Shown here: positions 8,163 through 17,155 of the stretch, one piece after another
How positions within the stretch are numbered: the first letter of the stretch is position 1
How the letters are laid out: each line of letters starts with the position of its first letter
From: Fibrobacter succinogenes
GTDB taxonomy: Bacteria > Fibrobacterota > Fibrobacteria > Fibrobacterales > Fibrobacteraceae
DNA length: 49,728 bases
NCBI GenBank assembly: GCA_902762305.1
Contig: CACWNW010000015.1
Location: 1 to 49,728 of the forward strand
Direction: 5' to 3'
Made by a program: the position numbers and the translations under genes
Notes under the pieces: generated by a model
Databases searched by the model: none
The model's input: only the letters and a program-made list of their open reading frames with translations
What the model was told of the DNA's origin: nothing

Positions 8163-9617
8163 ATGGAATTTAAGCGTTTTGAGGCCCTTATCGAGATGTT
8201 CCCGCAGGTGCAGATTTTCAGCACCGAGGGCGAGGATTTGGACCGGGTCATTACCCACTTTTTGAACCAGCGGAAGAATGTCTCCACGATGTCGGAGGCG
8301 ATGCAGCGGAAAATCCAGCATGCGCTCGCGCCGTTCTTCCAGCAGCGATTCATCAGCCTGCACGACGAGGAAGCCCCGCTGGTGCGTCACCTGCTGTTGA
8401 AGAAGAAGTTCTTCTTGCAGACGGACCGCTATATCGATGACATGGCCTGGCCGGAAACCGACCCGGACAAGCTGGAAGATGCCTTGAAGATTGCCGACCT
8501 TACGGAAGAGGTTCTTGACCGCAAACTCCTGAGCCTCTCGAACGGTGAACTGCGCCGCGTGTTGCTTGCGCGTATGTGGATGGAGAACCCAGAGTGGGTG
8601 TATTTCAACGACTTGTTCGGAGGGCTTGATCCGGAGTACCGCAGGCACCTTGCGGCAAGCGTTGTGGAACTTTGCAAGCGCCCAGGCCTGAACGTGGCGG
8701 TGCGCCTGGCCCGCGAAGACGAACTATTGCCCGAAATCCCCGCGTTCGTGTATGCGGACAAGACCTTCACGCAGTATGCGGGCGAGTTGCCTGCCGAAGT
8801 CGCGAAACCGAAGTACACGAAGAAGGAACTGAAGGACTACGAAATCGTCATCCTGAACGGAGTGAAGGATCCAGTACTGGATTCTTCGACTTCGCCTGAT
8901 TCTATCGCCTTCGGCTCCAGAATGACAGGCTCCGCTCAGAATGACACTGAAGGCAAAATTCTCTTCGATCTTAAAAACGTGAACGTGCAGTTCGGCGACA
9001 CTGTGGTTCTCAAGAACCTCAACTGGACGGTTCGCAGGGGCGAACACTGGGCGGTGATGGGCGAGAACGGTGCCGGCAAGAGCACGCTGCTCGGGATGCT
9101 TACCGCAGACCACCCGCAAATCTACAAGAACGATATTACCTTGTTGGGTGAACGCCCGGGCCGTGGCCTGAACATTTGGGACCACAAGGCGAAACTCGGG
9201 TTCTTCTCTCCGGAACTGGCGCTCCAGTACCGCGAAGACTTGAGCCTGCAAGAAGTCCTGTGCACGGGCTTTACCGCGAACCTCTGCAAGGCGGAGAATA
9301 CCACCTGGGAAGAACGCGCGAAGGCGAAGGAATGGCTCAACTACCTGGGCTTCGAAGACGTGGAAGCACGCTTCCGCAACCTCTCGCCGATTGACAAGCG
9401 CGTGGTGCTCATGGCGCGTGCCGCTATCCGCCCGCCTGAGGTGCTGTTGCTCGACGAACCCACGCAGGGCCTCAAGGGTGAATACCGCGAGAAGATATTC
9501 CACTTGTTGCAGCTGTTGTCTAAGGAGACGACCATCATACTGGTAAGCCATTACGAAGAGGAATGGCCGCCCTGCATGACGCACCTGCTGAGGATGCCCA
9601 AGTTTTCGGGAACCTAG
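8163..9617 (+). CDS. ModF-like tandem ABC ATPase with an in-frame repeat insertion
   Basis: 484-residue cytoplasmic protein with two ABC ATPase halves and no membrane part. It resembles ModF/PhrA in the second half (VSHYEEEWPPCMTHLL at the H-loop). Half 1 (1-215) has no Walker A; it keeps an LSNGE signature-like motif and a Walker B changed to YFNDLFGGLD. Half 2 (about 270-484) has Walker A GENGAGKST (about 301-309) and Walker B LLLDEPTQGL, but its signature reads LSPID instead of LSGGQ. Residues about 229-261 between the halves come from a 99-bp repeat that keeps the frame. The substrate and partner are unknown, and a molybdate role is not shown by context. Confidence 0.8.
   Translation: MEFKRFEALIEMFPQVQIFSTEGEDLDRVITHFLNQRKNVSTMSEAMQRKIQHALAPFFQQRFISLHDEEAPLVRHLLLKKKFFLQTDRYIDDMAWPETDPDKLEDALKIADLTEEVLDRKLLSLSNGELRRVLLARMWMENPEWVYFNDLFGGLDPEYRRHLAASVVELCKRPGLNVAVRLAREDELLPEIPAFVYADKTFTQYAGELPAEVAKPKYTKKELKDYEIVILNGVKDPVLDSSTSPDSIAFGSRMTGSAQNDTEGKILFDLKNVNVQFGDTVVLKNLNWTVRRGEHWAVMGENGAGKSTLLGMLTADHPQIYKNDITLLGERPGRGLNIWDHKAKLGFFSPELALQYREDLSLQEVLCTGFTANLCKAENTTWEERAKAKEWLNYLGFEDVEARFRNLSPIDKRVVLMARAAIRPPEVLLLDEPTQGLKGEYREKIFHLLQLLSKETTIILVSHYEEEWPPCMTHLLRMPKFSGT
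8847..8945. repeat. 99-bp REP-like inverted repeat inserted in frame in the ABC gene
   Basis: The outer arms GTCATCCTGAACGGAG (8847-8862) and CTCCGCTCAGAATGAC (8930-8945) are inverted with 14 of 16 matches. The inner arms GGATCCAG and CTGGATTC meet at 8875. The length is exactly 33 codons and there is no stop in frame, so the gene stays open. Confidence 0.75.
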
Positions 9618-9735
9618 CAAAAACTAGTTTGTTAAAAATTATATACGTACATTCTGGTAACGTTTGATGTATTTTTTATAACCCGACTTATGTTGGTTGT
9701 AAAAAACAAGACAAACTACTTATCAGGAGTACGTA

Positions 9736-10314
9736 ATGACAAAGAAGGTTCTGCTTCTCTGTGGTGATTTTACCGAAGACTATGAAACCATGGTCCCGTT
9801 CCAGTCGATGTCCATGTTGGGCTATCAGGTGGATGCGGTGTGCCCCGACAAGAAGGCCGGCGAAATGGTCGCGACTGCAATTCACGATTTTCTGGGCGAG
9901 CAGACTTATGCCGAATCCCGCGGGCATAACTTTGCGCTCACGGCCGATTTCGACAAGGTTAAAGTGAAGGATTACGAAGGCCTGTTCATTACCGGCGGCC
10001 GTGCTCCGGAATACATCCGCCTCAACGAACGCGTGCTCAAGATTGTGAAGGAATTCTTCAAGGCCAAGAAACCCGTGGCGGCGATTTGCCATGGCCCGCA
10101 GGTGCTTGCTGCTGCTGGCGTGCTGAAGGGCTACAAGGCTACGGCTTACCCTGCGGTCGGTCCGGACATCACTCTTGCTGGCGGCAAGTATGTGGCCGTG
10201 AATGTAGACGAGGCTGTCGTAGACCGCAATCTGGTTACCGCTCCGGCGTGGCCCGGCGATACGGCGATTGTCCGCGAATTCGTGAAGCTCATGGGCGCGA
10301 AGATCAAGATTTGA
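9736..10314 (+). CDS. DJ-1/PfpI family protein
   Basis: 192-residue cytoplasmic protein with the class I glutamine amidotransferase-like fold. The nucleophile-elbow cysteine lies in AICHGPQ (about C118). [13 protein letters not shown] supplies the preceding conserved glycine and Glu region. The family includes stress-related glyoxalase/deglycase-like and peptidase-like proteins; the exact reaction cannot be told. CAGGAG, 7 nt before ATG, supports the start. The upstream gap 9618-9735 holds a TATTTT element near 9670 and a weak TTATAACC / GGTTGTAA inverted repeat. Confidence 0.88.
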   Translation: MTKKVLLLCGDFTEDYETMVPFQSMSMLGYQVDAVCPDKKAGEMVATAIHDFLGEQTYAESRGHNFALTADFDKVKVKDYEGLFITGGRAPEYIRLNERVLKIVKEFFKAKKPVAAICHGPQVLAAAGVLKGYKATAYPAVGPDITLAGGKYVAVNVDEAVVDRNLVTAPAWPGDTAIVREFVKLMGAKIKI

Positions 10315-10494
10315 TTTTTGCGTTCCGCTGAAAATTCGTTTTTCAAAAAAGTTTCTCTTTCTATAAAAGGCGCGTACTGTCGGTATGCGTCTTTCCTTGT
10401 TTTGCGAAAAAGTCTAAATTTCGTTTTGAAAAATAAACCTCAATGCGAGCCCGCGAGCAGACTGAAGTTCAAGGGCGTAACGCGCCGACCTATT

Positions 10495-11619
10495 ATGCAA
10501 TTGACTGAACAGAACATTTTGAGTGCCTTGCGTGCTGTCCAGGATCCGGACTTGCACAAGAACATCGTCGAACTGGATTTTGTCCAGAACCTCAAGATAG
10601 ACGGCGACAAGGTGAACTTTGACCTGCGCCTCACGACGCCCGCGTGCCCTATTCGCGATAAGTTCAAGGACCAGTGCATCGCCATTGTGAAGAGCCTCGG
10701 TGCGAGCGAGGTGAATGTGACGTTCACGGCGCAGGGGCGTGTAGAAGGCTCCAATCCGGCGACGCAGGCTCCGAAGGTTTCGTACATCGGCGAAGTGGCG
10801 CATGTGGTCGCGGTCGCAAGCGGCAAGGGCGGCGTGGGCAAGTCCACCGTGACGGCGAACCTCGCGATGGCATTGAGCCTCTCGGGTGCCCGCGTGGGAA
10901 TCCTGGATGCCGACATCTATGGCCCCTCCATGGGACTCATGTTCGGCATCGACCGCGCTCCGGAAGTTTTTGACGACAATACGATTGCGCCTGTCGAGGC
11001 GAAGGGCGGCATCAGCATCGTCAGCATGTGCATGTTCGCCGATAGCGACAAGGCGACCATCTGGCGTGGCCCGATGGTTTCGCAGATGATTCAGCATTTT
11101 ATCCATCATGTGCGGTGGGGCAAGCTCGATTACTTGCTGGTGGATTTCCCTCCGGGAACGGGCGACATCCAGCTCACGCTCACGCAGAACTGCCCGATGG
11201 CAGGTGCCGTGGTGGTGACGACCCCGCAGGAGGTGGCTCTCGCCGACTGCCGCAAGGGGCTCGCCATGTTCGACAGCGTGGGCGTACCTGTGGTGGGCGT
11301 CGTCGAGAACATGAGCTACTTTATTTGCGACCAGTGCGGCAAGCACCACAACATATTCCGCGAAGGCGGCGGCGAGCGCATCGCCAAGAGCTGGGGTGTG
11401 CCGCTCATCGCGAAGGTGCCGCTTGAACCCGCGGTGGCGGGCTGCGGTGACGAAGGTACGCCGGCGGTGCTGCGTTACCCGAACTCCGAGTCGGCGAAGG
11501 CCTTTATGCAGGCGGCCGATGCGACGGTGCGCACGCTTTCGATGTTTGCATCCGAAGGCGACGGCGTGCTCAAGAACTTCAACTTCGAGTTCGAACAACT
11601 TCCGGTGGAGGACGCATGA
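10495..11619 (+). CDS. Mrp/NBP35 family Fe-S cluster carrier ATPase
   Basis: 374-residue P-loop NTPase that carries Fe-S clusters to apoproteins. Residues 1-80 form a MIP18/DUF59 domain with TPACP. The deviant Walker A GKGGVGKST is at about 110-118, and the C-terminal cluster-ligand pair CDQC is at about 277-280. The start at 10495 fits the family's usual N-terminus, although there is no clear ribosome binding site. An in-frame TTG at 10426, 5 nt after TAAATT (10415-10420), could give a longer leaderless form but its extra residues look non-coding. The stop overlaps the next start (ATGA). Confidence 0.92.
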   Translation: MQLTEQNILSALRAVQDPDLHKNIVELDFVQNLKIDGDKVNFDLRLTTPACPIRDKFKDQCIAIVKSLGASEVNVTFTAQGRVEGSNPATQAPKVSYIGEVAHVVAVASGKGGVGKSTVTANLAMALSLSGARVGILDADIYGPSMGLMFGIDRAPEVFDDNTIAPVEAKGGISIVSMCMFADSDKATIWRGPMVSQMIQHFIHHVRWGKLDYLLVDFPPGTGDIQLTLTQNCPMAGAVVVTTPQEVALADCRKGLAMFDSVGVPVVGVVENMSYFICDQCGKHHNIFREGGGERIAKSWGVPLIAKVPLEPAVAGCGDEGTPAVLRYPNSESAKAFMQAADATVRTLSMFASEGDGVLKNFNFEFEQLPVEDA

Positions 11620-11912
11620 TTCAGCCGAAGAAAATATTTAGGACAAAGGACGGGCGTCTCGGGTTCGAGTGGAATGATGGAACCCGCGGTGCATGCGCTG
11701 TACGCGAACTGCGTCTCGCTTGCCCTTGCGCATTGTGTGTCGATGAACATACCGGCGAGAAATTGCTGGACGAATCAACCGTTACAACTGACATAAAACT
11801 TACAAGAGTGCAATCCATCGGTCGGTATGCTGTAGGGCTTACCTTCAGTGATGGTCACAACTCGGGAATTTACCCTTACGACAAATTGAGAGAATTGACG
11901 GGAAAGGCGTAA
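11616..11912 (+). CDS. DUF971 domain protein, partner of Mrp
   Basis: 98 residues matching DUF971, the domain also found at the N-terminus of gamma-butyrobetaine hydroxylases. It carries a compact cysteine cluster CPCALC (about 35-40). The gene overlaps mrp by 4 nt, so translation is probably coupled. The same pairing, and even fusions, are known for Mrp and DUF971, which suggests a role in Fe-S handling. Conserved ends (RVQSIGRYAV, DGHNSGIYPY) are intact. Confidence 0.88.
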   Translation: MIQPKKIFRTKDGRLGFEWNDGTRGACAVRELRLACPCALCVDEHTGEKLLDESTVTTDIKLTRVQSIGRYAVGLTFSDGHNSGIYPYDKLRELTGKA

Positions 11913-11970
11913 AAAGCCATATTTGTTTGACCGAAGTTTTTTACTAGGTGGATTGATAGGTGTAAAGGTT

Positions 11971-12819
11971 ATGAGTGATTTTAACGAAGCGCTTTATTTT
12001 CGCGACTTGAATCGTTACCCGACGCTCTCTCCGCAAGAGGAGATGGCTTTGCTGACGATTATCCGGTCCGACGAGAGCGAAGAAATTCGCAAGTCAGCCC
12101 TCCAGCGGCTTATCCGGGGTAATCTTCGCTTTGTTGTCAGCGTTGCTCGTAAATACCAGGGTAGGGGGCTTGCCCTTCTCGACCTCATCAACGAGGGAAA
12201 CCTGGGCCTTTTCAAGGCGGCCAAACGATTCGACATGGAAAAGGATGTCAAGTTCATCAGCTATGCCGTGTGGTGGATTCGCCAGTCTATCCAGAAGGCG
12301 CTGTTTGAGCAGGTCGGTGCGGTCCGCATTCCGCCTAACAAGCTCGCCTTGGTCAACCGCTTCAAGCGCGCCCTGATGCTTAACAACGGTGACTACGACA
12401 AGACCATTTCTATGGAAGAGTTCGCTCCGTTCGAACGTGACATCGTGGAAGTCATGGAAAAGATTGTCGATATCTCGCTCGATGCGCCTATCGGCGACGA
12501 CGTCGGCGGTGGCGGTTCCGATTCCGTGAGTACGCTTATGGACGTGCTCGGGTCCGACGGCAACCAGGACGACGACATGGAGAAGGACGAACGCAAGAAG
12601 CTCATCCAGGAGACGCTTGCCTCGTTGCCTCGCCGCGAAGAAGAAATCCTCCGCATGTTCTACGGGCTTGATACCGTGGAAGATACGACCCTCAAGGATA
12701 TCGGCGAAGACCTGCGCCTTTCGCGTGAACGCGTCCGCCAGATCAAGAACAAGACCTTGCGCCGCCTGCAGAAGAGCAAGGAACACAAAGAGAAACTCGC
12801 AGATTTCCTGGAGCTTTAA
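11971..12819 (+). CDS. sigma-70 family RNA polymerase sigma factor, short RpoD/SigA type
   Basis: 282 residues with regions 1.2, 2, 3 and 4 but no region 1.1. Region 2 reads NLRFVVSVARKYQGRGLALLDLINEGNLGL...FISYAVWWIRQSI, and region 4 ends with the helix-turn-helix LSRERVRQIKNKTLRRL. Size and layout are like the short primary sigma factors of Bacteroidota, which read TAnnTTTG promoters; the TAnnTT elements in this window fit such a factor. Whether it is the primary or an alternative sigma cannot be decided here. It lies 58 nt after DUF971 and overlaps the next gene by one base. Confidence 0.92.
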   Translation: MSDFNEALYFRDLNRYPTLSPQEEMALLTIIRSDESEEIRKSALQRLIRGNLRFVVSVARKYQGRGLALLDLINEGNLGLFKAAKRFDMEKDVKFISYAVWWIRQSIQKALFEQVGAVRIPPNKLALVNRFKRALMLNNGDYDKTISMEEFAPFERDIVEVMEKIVDISLDAPIGDDVGGGGSDSVSTLMDVLGSDGNQDDDMEKDERKKLIQETLASLPRREEEILRMFYGLDTVEDTTLKDIGEDLRLSRERVRQIKNKTLRRLQKSKEHKEKLADFLEL

Positions 12820-14531
12820 TGTCCCAATCATCGGCTACAGCCCGTAAGGCAGCTTATTGGTTCTTGGCCGTTTGCTGTGGTGCTCTCCTTGCTCTGGGCG
12901 GTTTTAGGGTGTACGAGGAGTTCGGCCCGTCGAAGGTGTCGGTCGAGGCCGTGCCGTTCGGGCTTTCGTCGGCGGGTTCTGTCGCACGTGGCGATTCTCC
13001 CGACCTGAATGCTGGAATATCGGGACTCCCGGTGCAGACGCAGGCTGAACTGCGCCGCGCGGTGGAGCTTTCGCATGGCGGCAATTACCAGGCCGCTATC
13101 GAAATTTTTGAAGCCATCGTGATGATATACCCGGACGTCCTCAAGGTCCAGTGGGAAGAACTTAATACTTTGTTCGAAAAGGATTCGCTTTCGGATCGCG
13201 AGGAATATCGCCTGAAGCAGTTCGTGGAATTGCTCAAGGCCCGTTACCCGGGTGGCGTAGCTATGTATATAGAGAGCCGCCAGGCGGCCCGCGCTTCGAA
13301 CATGTCGCTCGCATTGCAGCTTGCGCAGGTGGCCGCCGAGAAGGCTCCCGCGCTTTACGATGCCCGTCTCTGGTTTGCGAGACTCTTGCTCAAGGAGGGC
13401 AGGCTCGCACAGGCCGCCGCGGAATGCCGCACGGCGATTAGCCTTTCTGCGGGGGCCGACCCGCGCGCCTACGAAATCATGGCAAAGCTCTATCACGACC
13501 AGGGGCTCCTGGACAGCTGCTCCGCGGTGGTGGAATATGCGCTCACGCAGTTCCCGGTGAATATGGAGCTGCACCTGCTGCAGGGCTACCTTGCTGAATA
13601 CCGCGGGCATTTCGATATGGCCGACAAGATATACCAGAGGATTCTCGCGCTTGACCCGACCTTCACGAGGGCGTCTGAAGCTGAAGCTACTCTCGGCGAG
13701 AAGTCCCCTCCGGGAACGGGGACTGCGGTTAGCCTCACTCCGCGTGACCGTGCCCAGATGGCGGTGGACATTCTCTCCCCGCTTGTGGAACGCTATCCCG
13801 AAAACCTGCCGCTTCGCGAGGCGCTCGGGCTTTCGTACCTCAAGGGTCGCGAGTTCGATCGTGCCCGCATCCAGTTCCAGGAAATCTTGAACCGCGACCC
13901 GGAATATCCGGATATACGCCTGCGCCTGCAAGAGGCGAACGTCACGAAGCCCGCTCCGGTATCGGCTGTTGACGGGCTGGCGGCGAACCTGAACCGCGCG
14001 CTCGATAGCATCAAGGGCACGTACGCGCCTTCGAAGGAACACGACTTCACGACGATGCTCGGACATTACCTTGTTCGTTATGGGGCTACTCCGGGTGAAT
14101 TCTTCAAGAAGTACGCCATCGGGAATTTCAGGCCTATCCGTGCGAACGTCTGGCAGGAAACCTTCTACGACGGTTCGTACAAGCATACCTACACGGTGGT
14201 GTTCGATTCGCTTAACCATTTCCGCGAAGTGCATGTGGTGGTCTCGGATTCTTCGGTGAAGTCTAACCATATGGGCATGGCGCCCGAAATATTCACGCGC
14301 CTCTTGAAGCAGAATTCCCGCATCTCGGGCATCGGCAGCAGTACCGGCGAAACGGACTGCGGTGACAGTCTCGTGCTCGACGCCTCGGTATGGGAGACTC
14401 AGGACAACTTCGAAATCCTTGCGCGCATTGTCGGCAAGCCTTCGGAAATCCGCATGGTACGCTTCGACAAGACGGCGCTTCCGCCCGGCCTCAAGCTTTG
14501 CGACTACATTCCGTACTTGAAGGAATTCTAG
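12819..14531 (+). CDS. TPR protein with N-terminal membrane anchor
   Basis: 570 residues. One transmembrane segment (about 13-30) is followed by several tetratricopeptide-type helix pairs (for example GNYQAAIEIFEAIVMIYPD, GRLAQAAAECRTAISLSAG, FDRARIQFQEILNRDPEYPD). The last about 150 residues are a non-TPR domain. It probably scaffolds other proteins in the periplasm. Its ATG shares a base with the sigma factor stop, so the two are translationally coupled. That could tie it to sigma or envelope control, but nothing in the sequence proves it. Confidence 0.8.
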   Translation: MSQSSATARKAAYWFLAVCCGALLALGGFRVYEEFGPSKVSVEAVPFGLSSAGSVARGDSPDLNAGISGLPVQTQAELRRAVELSHGGNYQAAIEIFEAIVMIYPDVLKVQWEELNTLFEKDSLSDREEYRLKQFVELLKARYPGGVAMYIESRQAARASNMSLALQLAQVAAEKAPALYDARLWFARLLLKEGRLAQAAAECRTAISLSAGADPRAYEIMAKLYHDQGLLDSCSAVVEYALTQFPVNMELHLLQGYLAEYRGHFDMADKIYQRILALDPTFTRASEAEATLGEKSPPGTGTAVSLTPRDRAQMAVDILSPLVERYPENLPLREALGLSYLKGREFDRARIQFQEILNRDPEYPDIRLRLQEANVTKPAPVSAVDGLAANLNRALDSIKGTYAPSKEHDFTTMLGHYLVRYGATPGEFFKKYAIGNFRPIRANVWQETFYDGSYKHTYTVVFDSLNHFREVHVVVSDSSVKSNHMGMAPEIFTRLLKQNSRISGIGSSTGETDCGDSLVLDASVWETQDNFEILARIVGKPSEIRMVRFDKTALPPGLKLCDYIPYLKEF

Positions 14532-14538
14532 AACAAAA

Positions 14539-14613
14539 TGTGTAATGTGGAATGTGTGATGTGGATTGATTAATTGCACACTTCACATTTCACGCCGCAC
14601 ATTTTACATCATA
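14539..14613. repeat. imperfect inverted repeat rich in AATGTG / CACATT, copy 1
   Basis: The left half repeats TGTAATGTGGAATGTGTGAT-like units and the right half CACTTCACATTTCAC-like units, so the two halves are inverted. The same CACATT family recurs at 39183-39260 and 39592-39632. Confidence 0.5.
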
Positions 14614-14654
14614 TATTTCCTGAATAAAGCGTGTTTTTGACGCGCTATTTTTTG

Positions 14655-14660
14655 TATCTT
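14655..14660 (+). promoter_or_regulatory. TATCTT -10-like element, leaderless start of the TPR lipoprotein gene
   Basis: TATCTT is followed by 7 nt and ATG 14668; no ribosome binding site is present. Confidence 0.5.
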
Positions 14661-14667
14661 TACTCCC

Positions 14668-16581
14668 ATGTTCCGTATTCGATACATGGCACTCGTTCTT
14701 GCCGCCTTCGTTCTTGATGGCTGCACGTGCTGCGCATACCTGAACCACATGTTCAATGCGGAACGTATCTACGACGAGGCTACCGAGATGCGCACGGCCC
14801 GCCTCGATAGCGTATCGGACCCTGAAACTTCGACTCCCTCTAGCGAGGAGCGCATGAAGTACGACAAGGTCATCGAGAAGGGTTCCCGCGTGCTGGAACG
14901 CTTCCCCAAGAACAAGAAGCGTACTGCCGAAGCAGTGTTCCTTATCGGCGAGTCGTTCCGCCACAAGGGCGAGTGGGACAAGGCTATTGTCAAGTACGAC
15001 GAGTTCGAACGCTATTTTGCCGACCACGATTCCATGCGCACGGTCGAATACCAGCGCGCTTACTGCCTTTACAAGAATCACGAATACAATATCAGCCGCT
15101 TCGCCCTCGAACCGGTTGTTGCCGACAAGAAACACCCGTACTATTTCCAGGGGCTGAACCTGCTTTCGCTTCTGGACGAGCAGTCGGAACGTCCTGACCA
15201 GGCGATTGAGGCCCTGGAGGCCGTACTTGCCGATACCGCGGGCACCCCGTTCATGAAGGGAAAGGCGCATTTCCGCTTGGCCGGACTGTACTTCAAGAAA
15301 GAGAACTGGGACAAGGCTCGCGAACACTACACGGCGAAAGAGATTGAACTCCTGAACGTGCGCGAGAGGCAGACTTCGGGCGAACAGGCTGCGGAATGCC
15401 TTATCAACAAGAAGGAATACTTGAAGGGTGCCGACGAGTACAAGGTGCTCTACAAGAACCCGGAATACGAATTGAAGCAGGCGGAATACTTGGTGCGCAT
15501 TGGCGAGGCAACGCTGATGGCGGACCGCTATCCGGACGCATTCGTCATATTCCAGAAGGTGAATACCGAATATCCCAAGTCGCAGTTCGCTTCGCGCAGC
15601 TACTACAATCTCGGCGACTACGAGCAGAACAAGACGCTCGACTACGAGAAGGCGATTGTCTACTACGACAGCAGTTTTGTTTCGCGTACCATATGCGAAT
15701 GGGCGCAGAAGAGCCGCGAACGCAGGGATGCGCTCCGCAGGCTAATCTCGATGCGCAAACAGAACGATGATGTGAAGAAGGACTCCATCCCGAACATGGG
15801 CCGCTTCTTCGGGACGGAATTCCAGATTGCCGAACTGTTCCTGTTCAAACTTTCCGAAGTGGACAGCGCACTCGCTCGCCTTACCGGCATTATCGAGAAT
15901 GCGGACGATTCTGTGAAGGTGCAGCGGGCATCGTATGCGCGGGCGTTTATCTACGACGAGTTCAAGGGCGACCCCGATACTGCGGAGGAACTCTACAAGG
16001 AAATCATCGAGAAGTACCCGAATACCGAATACGCGAAGCAGGCGCAGGTGAACCTGGGCATGAAGGTGACGATGAAGACTCCGGACGACCAGGCCCGCGA
16101 CATGTACATGCGTGCGGAAAGCCTGTGGACTACCGCGTCGGAAATGCCGCTCGACCAGATGGATCTTGTGGACAGCGCATATGCGAACGCGTTCTATGTA
16201 TTCGATAGCCTGTACCAGCAGTACCCCGGGACGGATGCGGGAACGCAGGCGCTCTACATGAAGGCTGTTTACTACCAGATGAATCCCGAAAGGCTCGACA
16301 GTGCCACCTCTATTTACAGGACGCTGCGTGACAAGTACGGCAGGACACCGTGGGGGCAGTATGCCGCCAAGGTGCTGAACAACCGTCGCTCCACCAGCAC
16401 GCAAGACAACCTCGAGCGCCTACGCAAGCGCGTGAAGCAGAGCTTGGAGCACATCGACAAGCTTTCGGAACAGTATTACGAGTCCTTGAGCAAGAAGCCC
16501 GAAGAGAAGAAGGCCGAAGTCAAGAGCAAGGAAGACGAAATTCTCGAGAACACGTACAACAGCATGTACGATTTTGAATAG
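14668..16581 (+). CDS. TPR-rich lipoprotein
   Basis: 637 residues with a lipoprotein signal (LDGC, Cys at about 19), then tetratricopeptide repeats along most of its length (for example GEWDKAIVKYDEFERYF, ENWDKAREHYTAKE, GDPDTAEELYKEIIEKYPNTEYA) and a basic/acidic coiled C-terminus. It is likely an outer-membrane-associated scaffold. TPR lipoproteins of this build include YbgF-like proteins and SprE/PorW of type IX secretion; homology to either is not established here. rlpA follows after 9 nt, so the two are probably co-transcribed. Confidence 0.82.
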   Translation: MFRIRYMALVLAAFVLDGCTCCAYLNHMFNAERIYDEATEMRTARLDSVSDPETSTPSSEERMKYDKVIEKGSRVLERFPKNKKRTAEAVFLIGESFRHKGEWDKAIVKYDEFERYFADHDSMRTVEYQRAYCLYKNHEYNISRFALEPVVADKKHPYYFQGLNLLSLLDEQSERPDQAIEALEAVLADTAGTPFMKGKAHFRLAGLYFKKENWDKAREHYTAKEIELLNVRERQTSGEQAAECLINKKEYLKGADEYKVLYKNPEYELKQAEYLVRIGEATLMADRYPDAFVIFQKVNTEYPKSQFASRSYYNLGDYEQNKTLDYEKAIVYYDSSFVSRTICEWAQKSRERRDALRRLISMRKQNDDVKKDSIPNMGRFFGTEFQIAELFLFKLSEVDSALARLTGIIENADDSVKVQRASYARAFIYDEFKGDPDTAEELYKEIIEKYPNTEYAKQAQVNLGMKVTMKTPDDQARDMYMRAESLWTTASEMPLDQMDLVDSAYANAFYVFDSLYQQYPGTDAGTQALYMKAVYYQMNPERLDSATSIYRTLRDKYGRTPWGQYAAKVLNNRRSTSTQDNLERLRKRVKQSLEHIDKLSEQYYESLSKKPEEKKAEVKSKEDEILENTYNSMYDFE

Positions 16582-16590
16582 GGTGGGCGT

Positions 16591-17022
16591 ATGCGCGTAG
16601 CCCTGATTGTCTCGTTCTGCCTCGCAATAGCGCTTTGTGGTTGCGCTGAAAAGGAAAGCATCGCGGCTCGAAAGGGTTACGTGCGGTTCCCTGAAAAGCA
16701 GTACGCATCCAAGGAGAAGGCGAAGATCGGGCTCGAGATTAAGGGCCACGCGAGCTACTATGGCCCCGGATTCGACGGGAAGAAGACGGCGAGCGGGGAG
16801 ATTTTCAACCAGAACGATTTCACCTGCGCGCACAAGAACCTGCCATTCGGTACGAAACTCAAGGTGGTGCGCAAGGATAACGGCAAGAGCGTCGTTGTGC
16901 GCGTGAACGACCGCGGGCCCTATGCGAAGGGCCGCATTCTGGACCTGAGTGTCGCCGCTGCAAAGGAAATCGGGCTCGACAAGGCCGGGCATGCCGAGGT
17001 GGTTGCCACAGTCATTGAGTGA
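16591..17022 (+). CDS. rlpA: RlpA-like septal ring lytic transglycosylase lipoprotein
   Basis: 143 residues: lipoprotein signal (ALCGC, Cys at about 15), then a double-psi beta-barrel domain with GHASYYGPGFDGKKTASGE, CAHKNLPFGT and VRVNDRGPY. The family cleaves denuded peptidoglycan during division. The protein lacks the C-terminal SPOR domain of longer members, so it would not be recruited to septa that way. It directly follows the TPR lipoprotein gene. Confidence 0.92.
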   Translation: MRVALIVSFCLAIALCGCAEKESIAARKGYVRFPEKQYASKEKAKIGLEIKGHASYYGPGFDGKKTASGEIFNQNDFTCAHKNLPFGTKLKVVRKDNGKSVVVRVNDRGPYAKGRILDLSVAAAKEIGLDKAGHAEVVATVIE

Positions 17023-17061
17023 TGGGCTGCCTTTTTTTTGAAAAAATGCGAAATTTTTGAA

Positions 17062-17080
17062 AATGTCATAATATGACATT
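17062..17080. promoter_or_regulatory. perfect palindrome upstream of the small 75-residue protein
   Basis: AATGTCATA-A-TATGACATT is a perfect 9-1-9 inverted repeat ending 9 nt upstream of a TATATT element (17090-17095). A regulator bound here would cover the -35 region, so it is probably an operator. Confidence 0.6.
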
Positions 17081-17155
17081 TGGTGAATCTATATTTTACT
17101 GCACAGAGAAGCACTTGGTCGTTTGTGTGCTTTTCTTCGAAAAAAGAGGTAAAAT

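Noticed and set aside
10318-10494. N-terminal extension of the Mrp protein
   Set aside because: The extra residues are unlike the family; a TAAATT element at 10415 and non-coding composition fit a promoter region. The ATG at 10495 matches the usual N-terminus.
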